Source: DATDMG01 sp036518955
GTDB taxonomy: Bacteria > Actinomycetota > Actinomycetes > Actinomycetales > Kineosporiaceae
DNA length: 57,169 nt
Assembly: GCA_036518955.1 (NCBI GenBank)
Contig: DATDMG010000512.1
Location: 1-57,169 of the forward strand
Direction: 5' to 3'
Shown here: positions 33,802 to 41,799 of the stretch, one piece after another
How positions within the stretch are numbered: position 1 is the first letter of the stretch
Layout: the number at the start of each line of letters is the position of its first letter
Position numbers and translations under genes: made by a program
Notes under the pieces: generated by a model
Seen by the model: only the letters and a program-made list of their open reading frames with translations
What the model was told of the DNA's origin: nothing
Databases searched by the model: none

Positions 33802-35025
33802 GTGCGGGGCCGACTGGTGCGCCGGACCTGGGAGCACGATCCCGCGCTCTACGCGCCGGCCCGGTACCGGCGGGCGTGCGCCTACCAGGCGTTTCTTCCG
33901 GATCCTCTGGTCGGCTTCACCGGCGGCCTCAGCGGCGAGGCCGCGGGCGTCGTATCAGACGCCGAGGCCGCCGTCCACGCCCTGAATGCGCGAGCCCGAC
34001 CGGCTCTGGCGCCTCTGGCACGGCTGCTGCTACGGACCGAGTCGATCGCCTCCTCCAAGGTTGAGGGGATGCAGATCGACTCCCGCGATCTCGCGCGGGC
34101 CGAGGTGCGGCTGGACACCGGGGGTAAAGCCGGCCCCAGCGCGACCGAGATCCTGGCCAATATCGACGCCATGGAGCTCGCCGTCCATCAAGCGGCGTCG
34201 GCGGCAGCGGTGGGAGTCCAGCAGATCGCCGAGATCCATGCCGCCCTGATGGCCGGCGCACCGAATTCCCACATCGCGGGGCACATCCGGGTGGAGCAGA
34301 ACTGGATCGGGGGGAACAACTACAACCCCTGCGGAGCCGACTTCGTGCCGCCCCCTCCGGAAGCGGTCCCCACCCTGCTGGCCGACCTGTGCTCCTTCGT
34401 CGACGAACAGCAGTTGCCGCCCCTTGTCCAGGCTGGGCTCATCCATGCCCAGTTCGAGACCATCCACCCTTTCATGGACGGCAACGGCCGCACAGGGCGG
34501 GCTCTGATCCACGTCGTCCTTCGCAGGCGAGGGCTGGCCCCAGCCTACGTTCCACCGATCAGCGTCGTCCTTGCCGCCAGCCGTGGCGAATACATCCAGG
34601 GGCTGACGGCCTTCCGTGAGGGGGACGTGGACGGGTGGCTGCTCCGCTTTGCCGCTGCGACGGCACGCGCGGCAGGGCTGGCCAGGGATTACCTGGACGC
34701 CGTGCATCGGCTTCAGGAGCGCTGGCGTGATCAGATCCGCGCGCACGGGAACCCGCGCGCGGATGCGGCGGCGTGGCGGCTGATCGATGTTCTTCCTGCG
34801 CATCCGGTGATCAGCCTGCCCGTCGCCATCACTGCGGTGGAGCGTTCCAAAGCGGTGGTCAACCAAGCGCTTGCCGAGTTGGAGGAAGCCGAAGTCCTGA
34901 TCCGGCTCGGAGATGGCCGGCGAAACCGCAGTTGGGAAGCCAGCGGCCTGCTCGAGCTGCTGTCACACCTGGATCAGGCAGGAACACCACCGCCTAGCCA
35001 CGCCACCCTCGAAGGTGCACCGTGA
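33802..35025 (+). CDS. fic: Fic-domain protein, class II, with N-terminal inhibitory motif
   Basis: The 407-residue protein has a Fic_N region containing the inhibitory motif SxxxE(G), seen as SSKVEG (84-89), and the complete catalytic motif HPFMDGNGRTGR (222-233). The C-terminal part, about 310-395, looks like a winged helix (HPVISLPVAITAVERSKAVVNQALAELEEAEVLIRLGDGRRNR). Fic enzymes transfer AMP or related groups to proteins; class II members carry their own autoinhibitory helix, and no separate FicA-like antitoxin gene is seen. Codon choice is less GC-biased than that of neighbouring genes, and the promoter is of a different kind. Together with the flanking ychF-end copies this suggests horizontal acquisition. 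Confidence 0.92.
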   Translation: MRGRLVRRTWEHDPALYAPARYRRACAYQAFLPDPLVGFTGGLSGEAAGVVSDAEAAVHALNARARPALAPLARLLLRTESIASSKVEGMQIDSRDLARAEVRLDTGGKAGPSATEILANIDAMELAVHQAASAAAVGVQQIAEIHAALMAGAPNSHIAGHIRVEQNWIGGNNYNPCGADFVPPPPEAVPTLLADLCSFVDEQQLPPLVQAGLIHAQFETIHPFMDGNGRTGRALIHVVLRRRGLAPAYVPPISVVLAASRGEYIQGLTAFREGDVDGWLLRFAAATARAAGLARDYLDAVHRLQERWRDQIRAHGNPRADAAAWRLIDVLPAHPVISLPVAITAVERSKAVVNQALAELEEAEVLIRLGDGRRNRSWEASGLLELLSHLDQAGTPPPSHATLEGAP

Positions 35026-35062
35026 GTGCGTGACCGCCTGTGACGTTGATCGGCGTCGGAAC

Positions 35063-35089
35063 GTCGTCGAGTTCCGCTTCAACGTGTAG
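35063..35089 (+). repeat. Detached copy of the ychF C-terminal codons (possible attachment-site remnant)
   Basis: The 27 bases encode VVEFRFNV-stop, identical in peptide to the end of YchF, using GTC, CGC, AAC, GTG and TAG instead of GTG, AGG, AAT, GTC and TGA. The upstream codons show no YchF similarity, so only the terminal segment is present. The codons here fit the host bias better than those of the functional ychF end. Confidence 0.75.
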
Positions 35090-35478
35090 CCGCATTCCGT
35101 GTCAACGTCTGCCGGGCATCACCGAGTCGAGTCCGAGCCGACTGGACTCCGCGCTTGTCGTCCACGTGTCCTACCCGTGATCGGTGTCCCAGGCGACCGG
35201 CGGGTCGCAGGGTCGATCGGGCGCTGGGGCGCGTCCAGGGCGTTCTGGTCGGTGCGGGTGGCGGCCCGTGGCGGCTGTTGATCGTGGTTTGCGGGCAGCG
35301 CCAGGCCGGTGCGCAGGTGCGCAGGTCGCGGTCACCGACGACCTCCTTCGGCGGCCGCTGACGTGGGCCAGGGCCTGGTCCTCGCACCCGCTCGGCCGGG
35401 CACCGGAGGGCGGTGGGGACCCTGCATGATCGCACCATGCTCCTCTAGGCTGGGTTCCGCGGGGCGGAGGAGGAGGGC

Positions 35479-35484
35479 TACGGT
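35479..35484 (+). promoter_or_regulatory. -10 box TACGGT of the gene at 35491 (leaderless)
   Basis: TACGGT is followed by six bases and the GTG at 35491. A GGAGGAGGAGG tract just upstream (35465-35475) could instead serve as a distant ribosome site. Confidence 0.45.
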
Positions 35485-35490
35485 CGACGA

Positions 35491-36198
35491 GTGGCGACGT
35501 GGATGTGGCGTGAAGCCTTGGATCTGCTCCGCCGTGTGATGCCAGGTTCGACCGGGTTCGTGCTCGACCAGATCGACGGCATTCCCGCGGACAGCTGGCG
35601 CCGCTTCCGGGTGGACGGCGATGACGTCGAGCTCGGCGAGCGACTGGTCGCCCAGGCCGGGACCGCCCTCGGTAACGATCTGTTCGTGGTCACGGACGCG
35701 TCCTGGCGGTCGGACGTCGGGCCGTTCTCGATCCCCTCGTGGCACCTGTCCGGGCTGATCCGCGACCACGCCGCGCTCACCGGTGAGCCGTTCTTCCACG
35801 GCGACGTGGTCATCCTCTCCCCGGAGGACGGCGCGCTGGTGGCCCTGCACCGGGCCGGCCTGATGGCGGTGGCGCACGGGACGGCCGCTCCGCGGCCGCC
35901 GCAGTGGCCGCTGGCCCACCTGACGAACAGTGACGTCTTCCAGGACTGGCCGGAGGAACTCCAGTGGCGGCACATGTTCGGCGAGATCTACCCGGAGACC
36001 GCCGTCACCCTGCCCTCGGGTCGCACGGTCGGCGTCCGCTGGTTCGAGACCGACTCGCGGGTGTCCTTCGCGGCGCCCACCGGTGACTTCCAGATCTCCT
36101 ACCGTGGTCGGCTGGAGGACCTGGACGACGTGTACGCGGAGTTCGTGCTGGTCGCGGGGCTCACCGGGCGAGACGTGATGCGGCTGCCGACCCCGTAA
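35491..36198 (+). CDS. Protein of unknown function
   Basis: The 235-residue soluble protein is not one I recognise. Visible segments are PGSTGFVLDQIDGIPADSWRRFRVDGDDVELGERL, NDLFVVTDASWRSDVGPFSIPSWHLSGLIRDHAALTGEPFFHGDVVILSPE and a C-terminal LPSGRTVGVRWFETDSRVSFAAPTGDFQISYRGRLEDLDDVYAE. The pattern of alternating beta segments and the many Trp/Phe residues suggest a compact alpha/beta fold. The middle part resembles CDI-type immunity or SMI1/KNR4-like small proteins only loosely. No signal peptide is seen. The gene lies right after the putative inserted segment, but its codon bias is that of the host. Confidence 0.65.
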   Translation: MATWMWREALDLLRRVMPGSTGFVLDQIDGIPADSWRRFRVDGDDVELGERLVAQAGTALGNDLFVVTDASWRSDVGPFSIPSWHLSGLIRDHAALTGEPFFHGDVVILSPEDGALVALHRAGLMAVAHGTAAPRPPQWPLAHLTNSDVFQDWPEELQWRHMFGEIYPETAVTLPSGRTVGVRWFETDSRVSFAAPTGDFQISYRGRLEDLDDVYAEFVLVAGLTGRDVMRLPTP

Positions 36199-36390
36199 CC
36201 GGCCACCGATCGCCTTCCGGGTGGAACGCCGGTCACCGCGTGACCGGGTACGGCGATCCACACCGCCACCGCCGCGGACGTCACCGGCATCGTGCTGAAC
36301 CCCACCGAGGCACACCTGGGCTGGAACGTTGCGGACCGGGCGCGCGTATATCGGCCTGTGAACGCCTCCCCGCGCCGCGCCGCGCCGGAA

Positions 36391-36735
36391 TCAGGTCCCG
36401 GAGCCCGTCGCCGGCGGGACGGTCTCCGCGTCCACCTGGCGCGCCAGCTCGAGGATCACGTGGGCCAGCTCGATATCAAGCTGAGTCACTCCTCCGGCAC
36501 TGTGCGTCACGAGCCCGAACGTCACGGTCCGCCAGCGCACGTCGATGGCAGGGTGGTGGTCCCGCTGCTCCGCGTCGTCCGCCACGAGCTGCACCAGGCG
36601 GATCGCCTCCGGGAACGTCGGTGCGCGCAGCGTGACGGCGATGCTTCCGTCAGCGCACGGCGTCACCCCCGGGAGGTCGGCCAGCTGGCGCTGGAGCTCC
36701 TCGTCGTCGAGCAGTCGCGGGGCCGGTGCTGTCAT
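36391..36735 (-). CDS. Pterin-4a-carbinolamine dehydratase
   Basis: The 114-residue protein has the family core LVQLVADDAEQRDHHPAIDVRWRTVTFGLVTHSAGGVTQLDIELAHVI. The His-His-Pro and the second His are the catalytic residues that dehydrate 4a-hydroxytetrahydrobiopterin. In bacteria without an aromatic hydroxylase nearby, as here, the enzyme may act in pterin repair. The ATG at 36735 has AACGGT six bases upstream; a longer form to 36762 would add nine residues. It stands alone between two plus-strand genes. Confidence 0.9.
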   Translation of the reverse strand: MTAPAPRLLDDEELQRQLADLPGVTPCADGSIAVTLRAPTFPEAIRLVQLVADDAEQRDHHPAIDVRWRTVTFGLVTHSAGGVTQLDIELAHVILELARQVDAETVPPATGSGT

Positions 36736-36839
36736 CCCGTCACCGTTCCCTGGTCGGCGCACCGTGGCAAGTCCGGGCGGCGTGGCACCCTGGTGCCAGG
36801 GGGCAGTGCGGGGACGCTCGCCGTCGGGAGGGGATCGCG

Positions 36840-38333
36840 ATGAGCGACTGGTTCATGAGCGTCGACGGGCAGGTCGACGGACCGCATTCCGCTGCCCACG
36901 TCATCCACTGGCTGCGTTCCGGCCAGGTGCCGCAGACGGCTCTGCTGTGGCCGGCGGACGGCTCGTCCGCCGGGTGGTTGCCGGTGCCCGAGGCGTGGTC
37001 GCGGCTGGCGGGGTCGGCCTCCGGGGGGGCTGCGGGGGTGCCGAGCGGGTCCGCGTCCGTGGGCGCGCCCGGCGGCGACGCCGGGAGTGCGGGTCCGGCG
37101 AACGGGAGTGCGGGTCCGGCGAACGGGAGTGCGGTCACCGTGTCGACCCGGGTATCGCCGGCGATGGGGCCGGTCACCGGGCGGACGATGATCGGGTTCG
37201 CGCCGGGGGTGGGGCCGATCGCCCAGCACCCCTCGTCGCCGTTGAGCGCGTCGCCGGTGCGCAACCCGATCCAGGTGCTCGCGGACTTCGCCGGGGTGGA
37301 CCGGCTCGAAGGTTTCCGCCTCGGCGAGTTGCTCTCCGCGACGTTCAGCAGGAAGAGCCGGGAAGAGATAGAGCTGCACTTCGCCACCGGGTTGCCGGGC
37401 ACGACGCCGGAGGTCCACGCGATCGAGCCGGGCTGGCCCAAGCCGTGGATGTTCGTGCGCCTCCTCGGCACCAGCATGCTGCTCTTCGTGTCGTTCGTGC
37501 TGCTGATCCAGGTCTTCAACGGGGGCAACCTGCTCCCCGGCCTGATCGTGATCGGCAGCTTCGCCGTCCCGCTGTCCGTCCTCGTCTTCTTCTTCGAGGT
37601 CAACAGCCCGCGCAACGTCTCGTTGTACCGGATGATCCACTGCTTGCTGATCGGCGGTCTGATCTCGCTCGCGGTCACCCTTCTGCTGGAGGAGGCCGTC
37701 GGCCACCTGGGCGGGGTCGGTGTGTTCGTCGATCCTGTGACCATCGGGGTGGCGGAAGAGGTGGCCAAGCTGCTCGCGGTCTTCCTGATCACGGTGCGAC
37801 TGCCCCCGACCCGCTATCCGTGGATCCTCAACGGCATGCTCTTCGGGGCTGCCGTCGGGGCAGGCTTCGCCTGCTTCGAATCGGCTGGTTACGCGTTCTA
37901 CTCGCTCCTCAACACGCCCGGCCCCAACCCGCCGAGCGCGCCCAATCTCTCCGCCTCGATCAACACGATCATCCTCCGGGGTGCGCTGGCCCCCTTCGGG
38001 CACGTGGTGTGGACGGCGCTCGCGGCGGGCGCGCTGTGGCGCGTCAAGCTCGCCCGCGGCCTGGAGGCGCGGATGCTGTTCTCCCACCGGGTCGCCCGGA
38101 TGCTGCTCGTCGTGGTCGCGTTGCACGCCATGTGGGACTTCGACTACACGGCGCGGCTCCCCTTCTACGCCGGCCAGCTCGCGCTCGGCGTCCTCGCCTG
38201 GCTGCTGGCGTTCGGCATGCTCCAGAACGGGCTCAAGCAGATCAAGGCGGCGCAGGCCGCCTCCCCGATGGGGTACCTGCGGGTCAGCGGCGCGACGTCG
38301 GTGTTCCGGACGGTCGGGCAGATCGGCCCGTGA
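36840..38333 (+). CDS. PrsW-family membrane protease with N-terminal GYF_2 domain
   Basis: The 497-residue protein begins with a GYF_2/DUF4339-like domain (WFMSVDGQVDGPHSAAHVIHWLRSGQV, to about residue 48). A Gly/Ser-rich linker of about 90 residues has a 21-base tandem repeat, then comes an integral membrane PrsW domain. PrsW motifs are GVAEEVAKLLAVF (EE..K), GMLFGAAVGAGFACFESAGYAFYS, RGALAPFGHVVWTALAAGAL and LHAMWDFDY, in line with a membrane-embedded protease. In Bacillus PrsW starts anti-sigma degradation; the target here is unknown. The ATG at 36840 has GGAGGGG upstream. Its stop overlaps the Nudix gene start by four bases. Confidence 0.88.
   Translation: MSDWFMSVDGQVDGPHSAAHVIHWLRSGQVPQTALLWPADGSSAGWLPVPEAWSRLAGSASGGAAGVPSGSASVGAPGGDAGSAGPANGSAGPANGSAVTVSTRVSPAMGPVTGRTMIGFAPGVGPIAQHPSSPLSASPVRNPIQVLADFAGVDRLEGFRLGELLSATFSRKSREEIELHFATGLPGTTPEVHAIEPGWPKPWMFVRLLGTSMLLFVSFVLLIQVFNGGNLLPGLIVIGSFAVPLSVLVFFFEVNSPRNVSLYRMIHCLLIGGLISLAVTLLLEEAVGHLGGVGVFVDPVTIGVAEEVAKLLAVFLITVRLPPTRYPWILNGMLFGAAVGAGFACFESAGYAFYSLLNTPGPNPPSAPNLSASINTIILRGALAPFGHVVWTALAAGALWRVKLARGLEARMLFSHRVARMLLVVVALHAMWDFDYTARLPFYAGQLALGVLAWLLAFGMLQNGLKQIKAAQAASPMGYLRVSGATSVFRTVGQIGP
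37083..37133. repeat. 21-bp tandem repeat in the PrsW linker
   Basis: A 21-base unit beginning GGGAGTGCGGGTCCGGCG is present about 2.4 times (37083, 37104, 37125). It keeps the frame and encodes repeats of GSAGPAN. Confidence 0.85.
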
Positions 38334-38830
38334 CCGGCTTCGCGCTCGTCGTCGGCGGCGCCGTCGTCGACGACCTGAAGGCCCCGACCACCCTGCTCGC
38401 CGCCCGGCGCACCGAGCCCGAGCAGCTCGCCGGCGGGTGGGAGCTGCCGGGTGGCAAGGTCGAGCCCGGGGAGGAGCCGCTGGCGGCGCTCCACCGCGAA
38501 CTCGCCGAGGAACTCGGCGTCCGGGTCGAGGTGGGCGACGAGGTGGGCGGTCCTGACCCGCACCTGCCCGGCTGGCCGCTGCCACCGGCCCACCGGATGC
38601 GGGTGTGGCTGGTCCGGGTGGTCGAGGGCGAACCTGCTCCGCTCGAGGCGCACGACGAGCTGCGGACGCTGCCCGCGGGCGGCTGGCTGGACGTGGGCTG
38701 GCTGCCCGCGGACGTTCCGGTCGTCCACGCCCTGATCGCGCTCGCCGCCCGGGACAGGCCCGCCCCGGACCGGTCCGCCCCGGACGGCTCCGCGCCCGGT
38801 GCGGACGGTGCGATCACGCGCACCCCGTAG
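38330..38830 (+). CDS. Nudix hydrolase (MutT-like)
   Basis: The 166-residue protein has a perfect Nudix box GGKVEPGEEPLAALHRELAEELGV (41-64, pattern Gx5Ex7REUxEExGU) preceded by EQLAGGWELP. Such small MutT-like enzymes hydrolyse oxidised nucleoside triphosphates or similar nucleotides. The C-terminal 30 residues are Pro/Asp/Ser-rich with short repeats of the type APDRSAPDGSAP. The GTG start overlaps the PrsW stop by four bases (GTGA), so the genes are coupled, although a functional link is not known. Confidence 0.88.
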   Translation: MTGFALVVGGAVVDDLKAPTTLLAARRTEPEQLAGGWELPGGKVEPGEEPLAALHRELAEELGVRVEVGDEVGGPDPHLPGWPLPPAHRMRVWLVRVVEGEPAPLEAHDELRTLPAGGWLDVGWLPADVPVVHALIALAARDRPAPDRSAPDGSAPGADGAITRTP

Positions 38831-38839
38831 ACTGGGGTG
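38821..38839 (+). terminator. Short hairpin at the Nudix stop, overlapping a TAGACT box
   Basis: CACCCC and GGGGTG form a perfect 6-base stem around GTAGACT, which contains the Nudix stop codon. TAGACT (38828-38833) is also a fair -10 box for typA, whose ATG is 38 bases downstream. The site may serve as a weak terminator, a promoter or both. Confidence 0.35.
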
Positions 38840-38870
38840 CCACATACCCGACCGGAACGAGCGCTCCCGT

Positions 38871-40757
38871 ATGCCCCACCGCATCCGCGACGACCTGCGT
38901 AACATCGCGATCGTCGCCCACGTCGACCACGGCAAGACCACCCTCGTCGACGCCATGCTCTGGCAGACCGGGGCCTTCGGCGCCCACCAGCACGTCGAGG
39001 AACGTGCGATGGACTCCAACGACCTGGAGCGGGAGAAGGGCATCACGATCCTGGCCAAGAACACCGCCGTCCACTGGCGAGGCTCGCAGGCGCCCGAAGG
39101 CGGGGTCACGTTCAACATCATCGACACTCCCGGGCACGCCGACTTCGGGGGTGAGGTGGAGCGCGGCCTGTCCATGGTCGACGGGATCGCCCTGCTGGTG
39201 GACGCCAGCGAAGGCCCGTTGCCGCAGACCCGGTTCGTGCTGCGCAAGGCGCTCACCGCGCATCTGCCGGTGATCCTCGTGGTGAACAAGGTCGATCGGC
39301 CGGATGCCCGGATCGAGGAGGTCGTCGAGGAGACGTACGAGCTCTTCCTCGATCTCGTCGACGGTACCGGGCTCGACCCGGACAAGGCGCTGGACTTTCC
39401 GATCATCTACGCCTCGGCGAAGGCGGGCCGGGCGTCGCTGGAGCGGCCCAAGGACGGCCACCTGCCGGACAGCGAGAATCTGCAGCCGCTCTTCCAGACC
39501 ATCCTGGACAGGGTGCCGGCCCCGGCCTACGACGACGAGGTGCCGCTGCAGGCGCACGTGACCAACCTCGACGCCTCGCCCTTCCTGGGCAGGTTGGCGC
39601 TCTGCCGGGTGCGGTCGGGCACGATCCGCAAGGGTCAGCAGGTGGCCTGGTGCAAGCGTGACGGGACCACGACCCGGGTGAAGGTCACCGAGCTGCTGAT
39701 GACCGAGGCGCTGGACCGGGTGCCGGCGGAGTCGGCCGGACCGGGCGACATCATCGCCGTCGCAGGTATCCCCGAGATCACCATCGGTGAGACCCTGGCC
39801 GACCCGGACGATCCCCGACCGCTCTCCCTGATCACGGTGGACGAGCCGGCGATCTCGATGACGATCGGAACCAACACCTCGCCGATGGCGGGGCGCGGCA
39901 AGGGCACCAAGGTAACCGCCCGGCTGGTCAAGGACCGGCTCGACCGCGAGCTCGTCGGCAACGTCTCGATCCGGGTGCTCGCGACCGAGCGGCCGGACAC
40001 CTGGGAGGTGCAGGGCCGCGGCGAGCTCGCCCTCGCCATCCTGGTCGAGACGATGCGCCGGGAGGGTTTCGAGCTGACCGTCGGCAAGCCGCAGGTCGTC
40101 ACCAGAGCGGTCGACGGAGTGCTGCACGAGCCGTACGAGCACCTCACGATCGACGCCCCCGAGGAGTACCTCGGGGCGATCACCCAGCTGCTCGCCGTCC
40201 GCAAGGGCCGGATGGAGCAGATGGCCAACCACGGCACGGGCTGGGTGCGGATGGAGTTCAAGGTGCCGTCCCGAGGGCTGATCGGCTTCCGGACCGAATT
40301 CCTCACCGAGACGCGTGGCACCGGGATCGCCCACCACGTGTTCGACCGGTACGAGCCGTGGGCAGGTGAGTTGCGGACCCGGCCGACCGGGTCACTCGTG
40401 GCGGACCGCGCCGGCGTGGCGACCTCCTACGCGATCAGCAACCTGCAGGAGCGCGGCACGCTGTTCGTCGAGCCGACCACCGAGGTCTACGAGGGCATGA
40501 TCGTCGGGGAGAACTCGCGGGCCGACGACATGGACGTGAACGTCACCAAGGAGAAGAAGCTCACCAACATGCGGTCGTCGACGGCGGAGGAGTTCGAGCG
40601 CCTCGTCCCGGCCCGCAAGCTGTCACTGGAGCAGTGCCTGGAGTACTGCCGGGACGACGAGTGCGTCGAGGCGACGCCGACCGCGGTGCGCCTGCGGAAG
40701 GTGCAGCTCGACCAGGTCGAGCGGGCCCGGAGGGCGGCGCGCGCCAAGAAGGGATGA
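38871..40757 (+). CDS. typA: Ribosome-associated translational GTPase TypA/BipA
   Basis: The 628-residue protein has the GTPase motifs AHVDHGKTTL (16-25), REKGIT, DTPGHADFGGEVERGL and NKVDR, followed by EF-Tu domain II, EF-G-like domains and the BipA-specific C-terminal domain. The latter contains RGLIGFRTEFLTETRGTGI and LFVEPTTEVYEGMIVGENSRADDMDVNVTKEKKLTNMRSS, a strong BipA signature. BipA binds the 70S ribosome and matters for stress and low-temperature growth. The ATG at 38871 is two codons before the conserved RIRDDLRNIAI segment. Length is normal. Confidence 0.96.
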   Translation: MPHRIRDDLRNIAIVAHVDHGKTTLVDAMLWQTGAFGAHQHVEERAMDSNDLEREKGITILAKNTAVHWRGSQAPEGGVTFNIIDTPGHADFGGEVERGLSMVDGIALLVDASEGPLPQTRFVLRKALTAHLPVILVVNKVDRPDARIEEVVEETYELFLDLVDGTGLDPDKALDFPIIYASAKAGRASLERPKDGHLPDSENLQPLFQTILDRVPAPAYDDEVPLQAHVTNLDASPFLGRLALCRVRSGTIRKGQQVAWCKRDGTTTRVKVTELLMTEALDRVPAESAGPGDIIAVAGIPEITIGETLADPDDPRPLSLITVDEPAISMTIGTNTSPMAGRGKGTKVTARLVKDRLDRELVGNVSIRVLATERPDTWEVQGRGELALAILVETMRREGFELTVGKPQVVTRAVDGVLHEPYEHLTIDAPEEYLGAITQLLAVRKGRMEQMANHGTGWVRMEFKVPSRGLIGFRTEFLTETRGTGIAHHVFDRYEPWAGELRTRPTGSLVADRAGVATSYAISNLQERGTLFVEPTTEVYEGMIVGENSRADDMDVNVTKEKKLTNMRSSTAEEFERLVPARKLSLEQCLEYCRDDECVEATPTAVRLRKVQLDQVERARRAARAKKG

Positions 40758-40801
40758 CGGCGGGCCCGTCGGGTCGACGTGGTGGTCAGCAGAATGGCCG
40801 C

Positions 40802-41755
40802 ATGGCCATCGACGCTGACCGCCGCCTCCTCCTCGTGCACGCCCATCCGGACGACGAGTCGATCCTCACCGGGGCCACGATGGCCCGGTACGCCGCCGAG
40901 GGAGTCCACGTCACCCTGATCACCTGCACCCGCGGCGAACTGGGCGAGGTGATCCCGGTCGAGCTGGCCCACCTCGCCCACGACCGCGACGACACGCTGG
41001 GCGAGCACCGGGTCGGTGAGCTGGCGGCCGCGATGGCCGCCCTCGGGGTCGGCGACCACCGGTTCCTCGACGAGGTGGTCACCGGGGACGAGGTGGTCAC
41101 CGGGGAGGGTTCGGGCCCGACCTTCCCGCGCGCCCACTACCGCGACTCCGGCATGGTCTGGGGTCCCGACGGCCAGGCCACGGCCGCTCCGGGCACCGGG
41201 CCGGCCGCCTTCGCGCTGGCCGATGTCCACGACGCCGCGGCCCGACTGGCGGTCGTGCTGCGGGAGGTCCGCCCGCACGTCGTGATCACCTATGAGCCGG
41301 GCGGCGGGTACGGCCATCCGGACCACGTGCAGGCGCACCGGGTGACGATGCGAGCCGTCGCGATGGCCGCCGGGAGCGGCGCGGGCGGCTCGCCCTGGTC
41401 CGTGCCCAAGGTGTACTGGATCGTGATCCCTGAACGGGCGGCCCGGGCTGCACTCACCGCGATCGCCGAGTCCGGGGAGAACCCGTTCGAGGGGGTTGTC
41501 CCCGACGCCCCGCTGCCGAGCATGTTCATCCCCGACGAACTGGTCACCACGGTGATCGACGGCTCCGGCCAGGTCGGCGCCAAGATCGCGGCACTGCGGG
41601 CGCACGCCAGCCAGATCACGGTCGACCACCCTTTCTTCGCGCTCAGCAACGGAGTCGGGCAACCGCTGATGAGCCAGGAGTTCTACCGCCTGGTCCGGGG
41701 GGTCGCCGCTGGCCCGCTCGATGGCGACGGTCGAGAGACCGATCTGTTCGGCTGA
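40802..41755 (+). CDS. mshB: N-acetyl-1-D-myo-inositol-2-amino-2-deoxy-alpha-D-glucopyranoside deacetylase
   Basis: The 317-residue zinc deacetylase of the LmbE family has AHPDDE (14-19), in which His and Asp bind zinc and the other Asp is the base, and GHPDHVQAHR with the third ligand. LFVHAHPDDE-type start, CTRGELGEVIP and SQEFYRLVRG at the end fit MshB, the second committed step of mycothiol synthesis, rather than the amidase Mca. An 18-base tandem duplication (41069-41104) repeats DEVVTG. The ATG has CAGAAT six bases upstream, consistent with a leaderless start. Position near typA and fdxA matches mycobacteria. Confidence 0.92.
   Translation: MAIDADRRLLLVHAHPDDESILTGATMARYAAEGVHVTLITCTRGELGEVIPVELAHLAHDRDDTLGEHRVGELAAAMAALGVGDHRFLDEVVTGDEVVTGEGSGPTFPRAHYRDSGMVWGPDGQATAAPGTGPAAFALADVHDAAARLAVVLREVRPHVVITYEPGGGYGHPDHVQAHRVTMRAVAMAAGSGAGGSPWSVPKVYWIVIPERAARAALTAIAESGENPFEGVVPDAPLPSMFIPDELVTTVIDGSGQVGAKIAALRAHASQITVDHPFFALSNGVGQPLMSQEFYRLVRGVAAGPLDGDGRETDLFG
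41069..41104. repeat. 18-bp tandem duplication inside mshB
   Basis: GACGAGGTGGTCACCGGG is present twice in frame, giving DEVVTGDEVVTG in a loop before the PTFPRAHYRDSGM segment. Confidence 0.85.
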
Positions 41756-41799
41756 TCGGGCGTCCCGTCACCGCCCGGGTACGAACCCTGCTCCTCCGG

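Larger units (their letters stand above)
33531..35089. mobile_element. Putative inserted segment carrying fic, bounded by two copies of the ychF 3' end
   Basis: Both borders encode VVEFRFNV followed by a stop: the real ychF end (33531-33557) and an isolated copy (35063-35089). They match at 20 of 27 bases, and every codon difference is synonymous. The segment between contains fic and one dubious small frame, with no integrase or transposase. I infer that an element entered at the ychF 3' end, rebuilding the gene end with its own copy, and has since lost its recombination genes. A chance match of eight residues plus stop in the right family is unlikely, but the exact mechanism is unproven. Confidence 0.45.
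35026..35490. other. Intergenic region downstream of fic
   Basis: The 465 bases contain the isolated ychF 3'-end copy near the left side. Beyond it I see no credible gene; the short open frames are Arg-rich and lack ribosome sites. TAGGCT (35448-35453) and TACGGT (35479-35484) upstream of the next gene are the only promoter-like elements. Confidence 0.5.

Noticed and set aside
33558..35089. Insertion sequence or integrase in the fic segment
   Set aside because: No transposase or integrase motif and no terminal inverted repeats were found. The only evidence for mobility is the duplicated ychF end.
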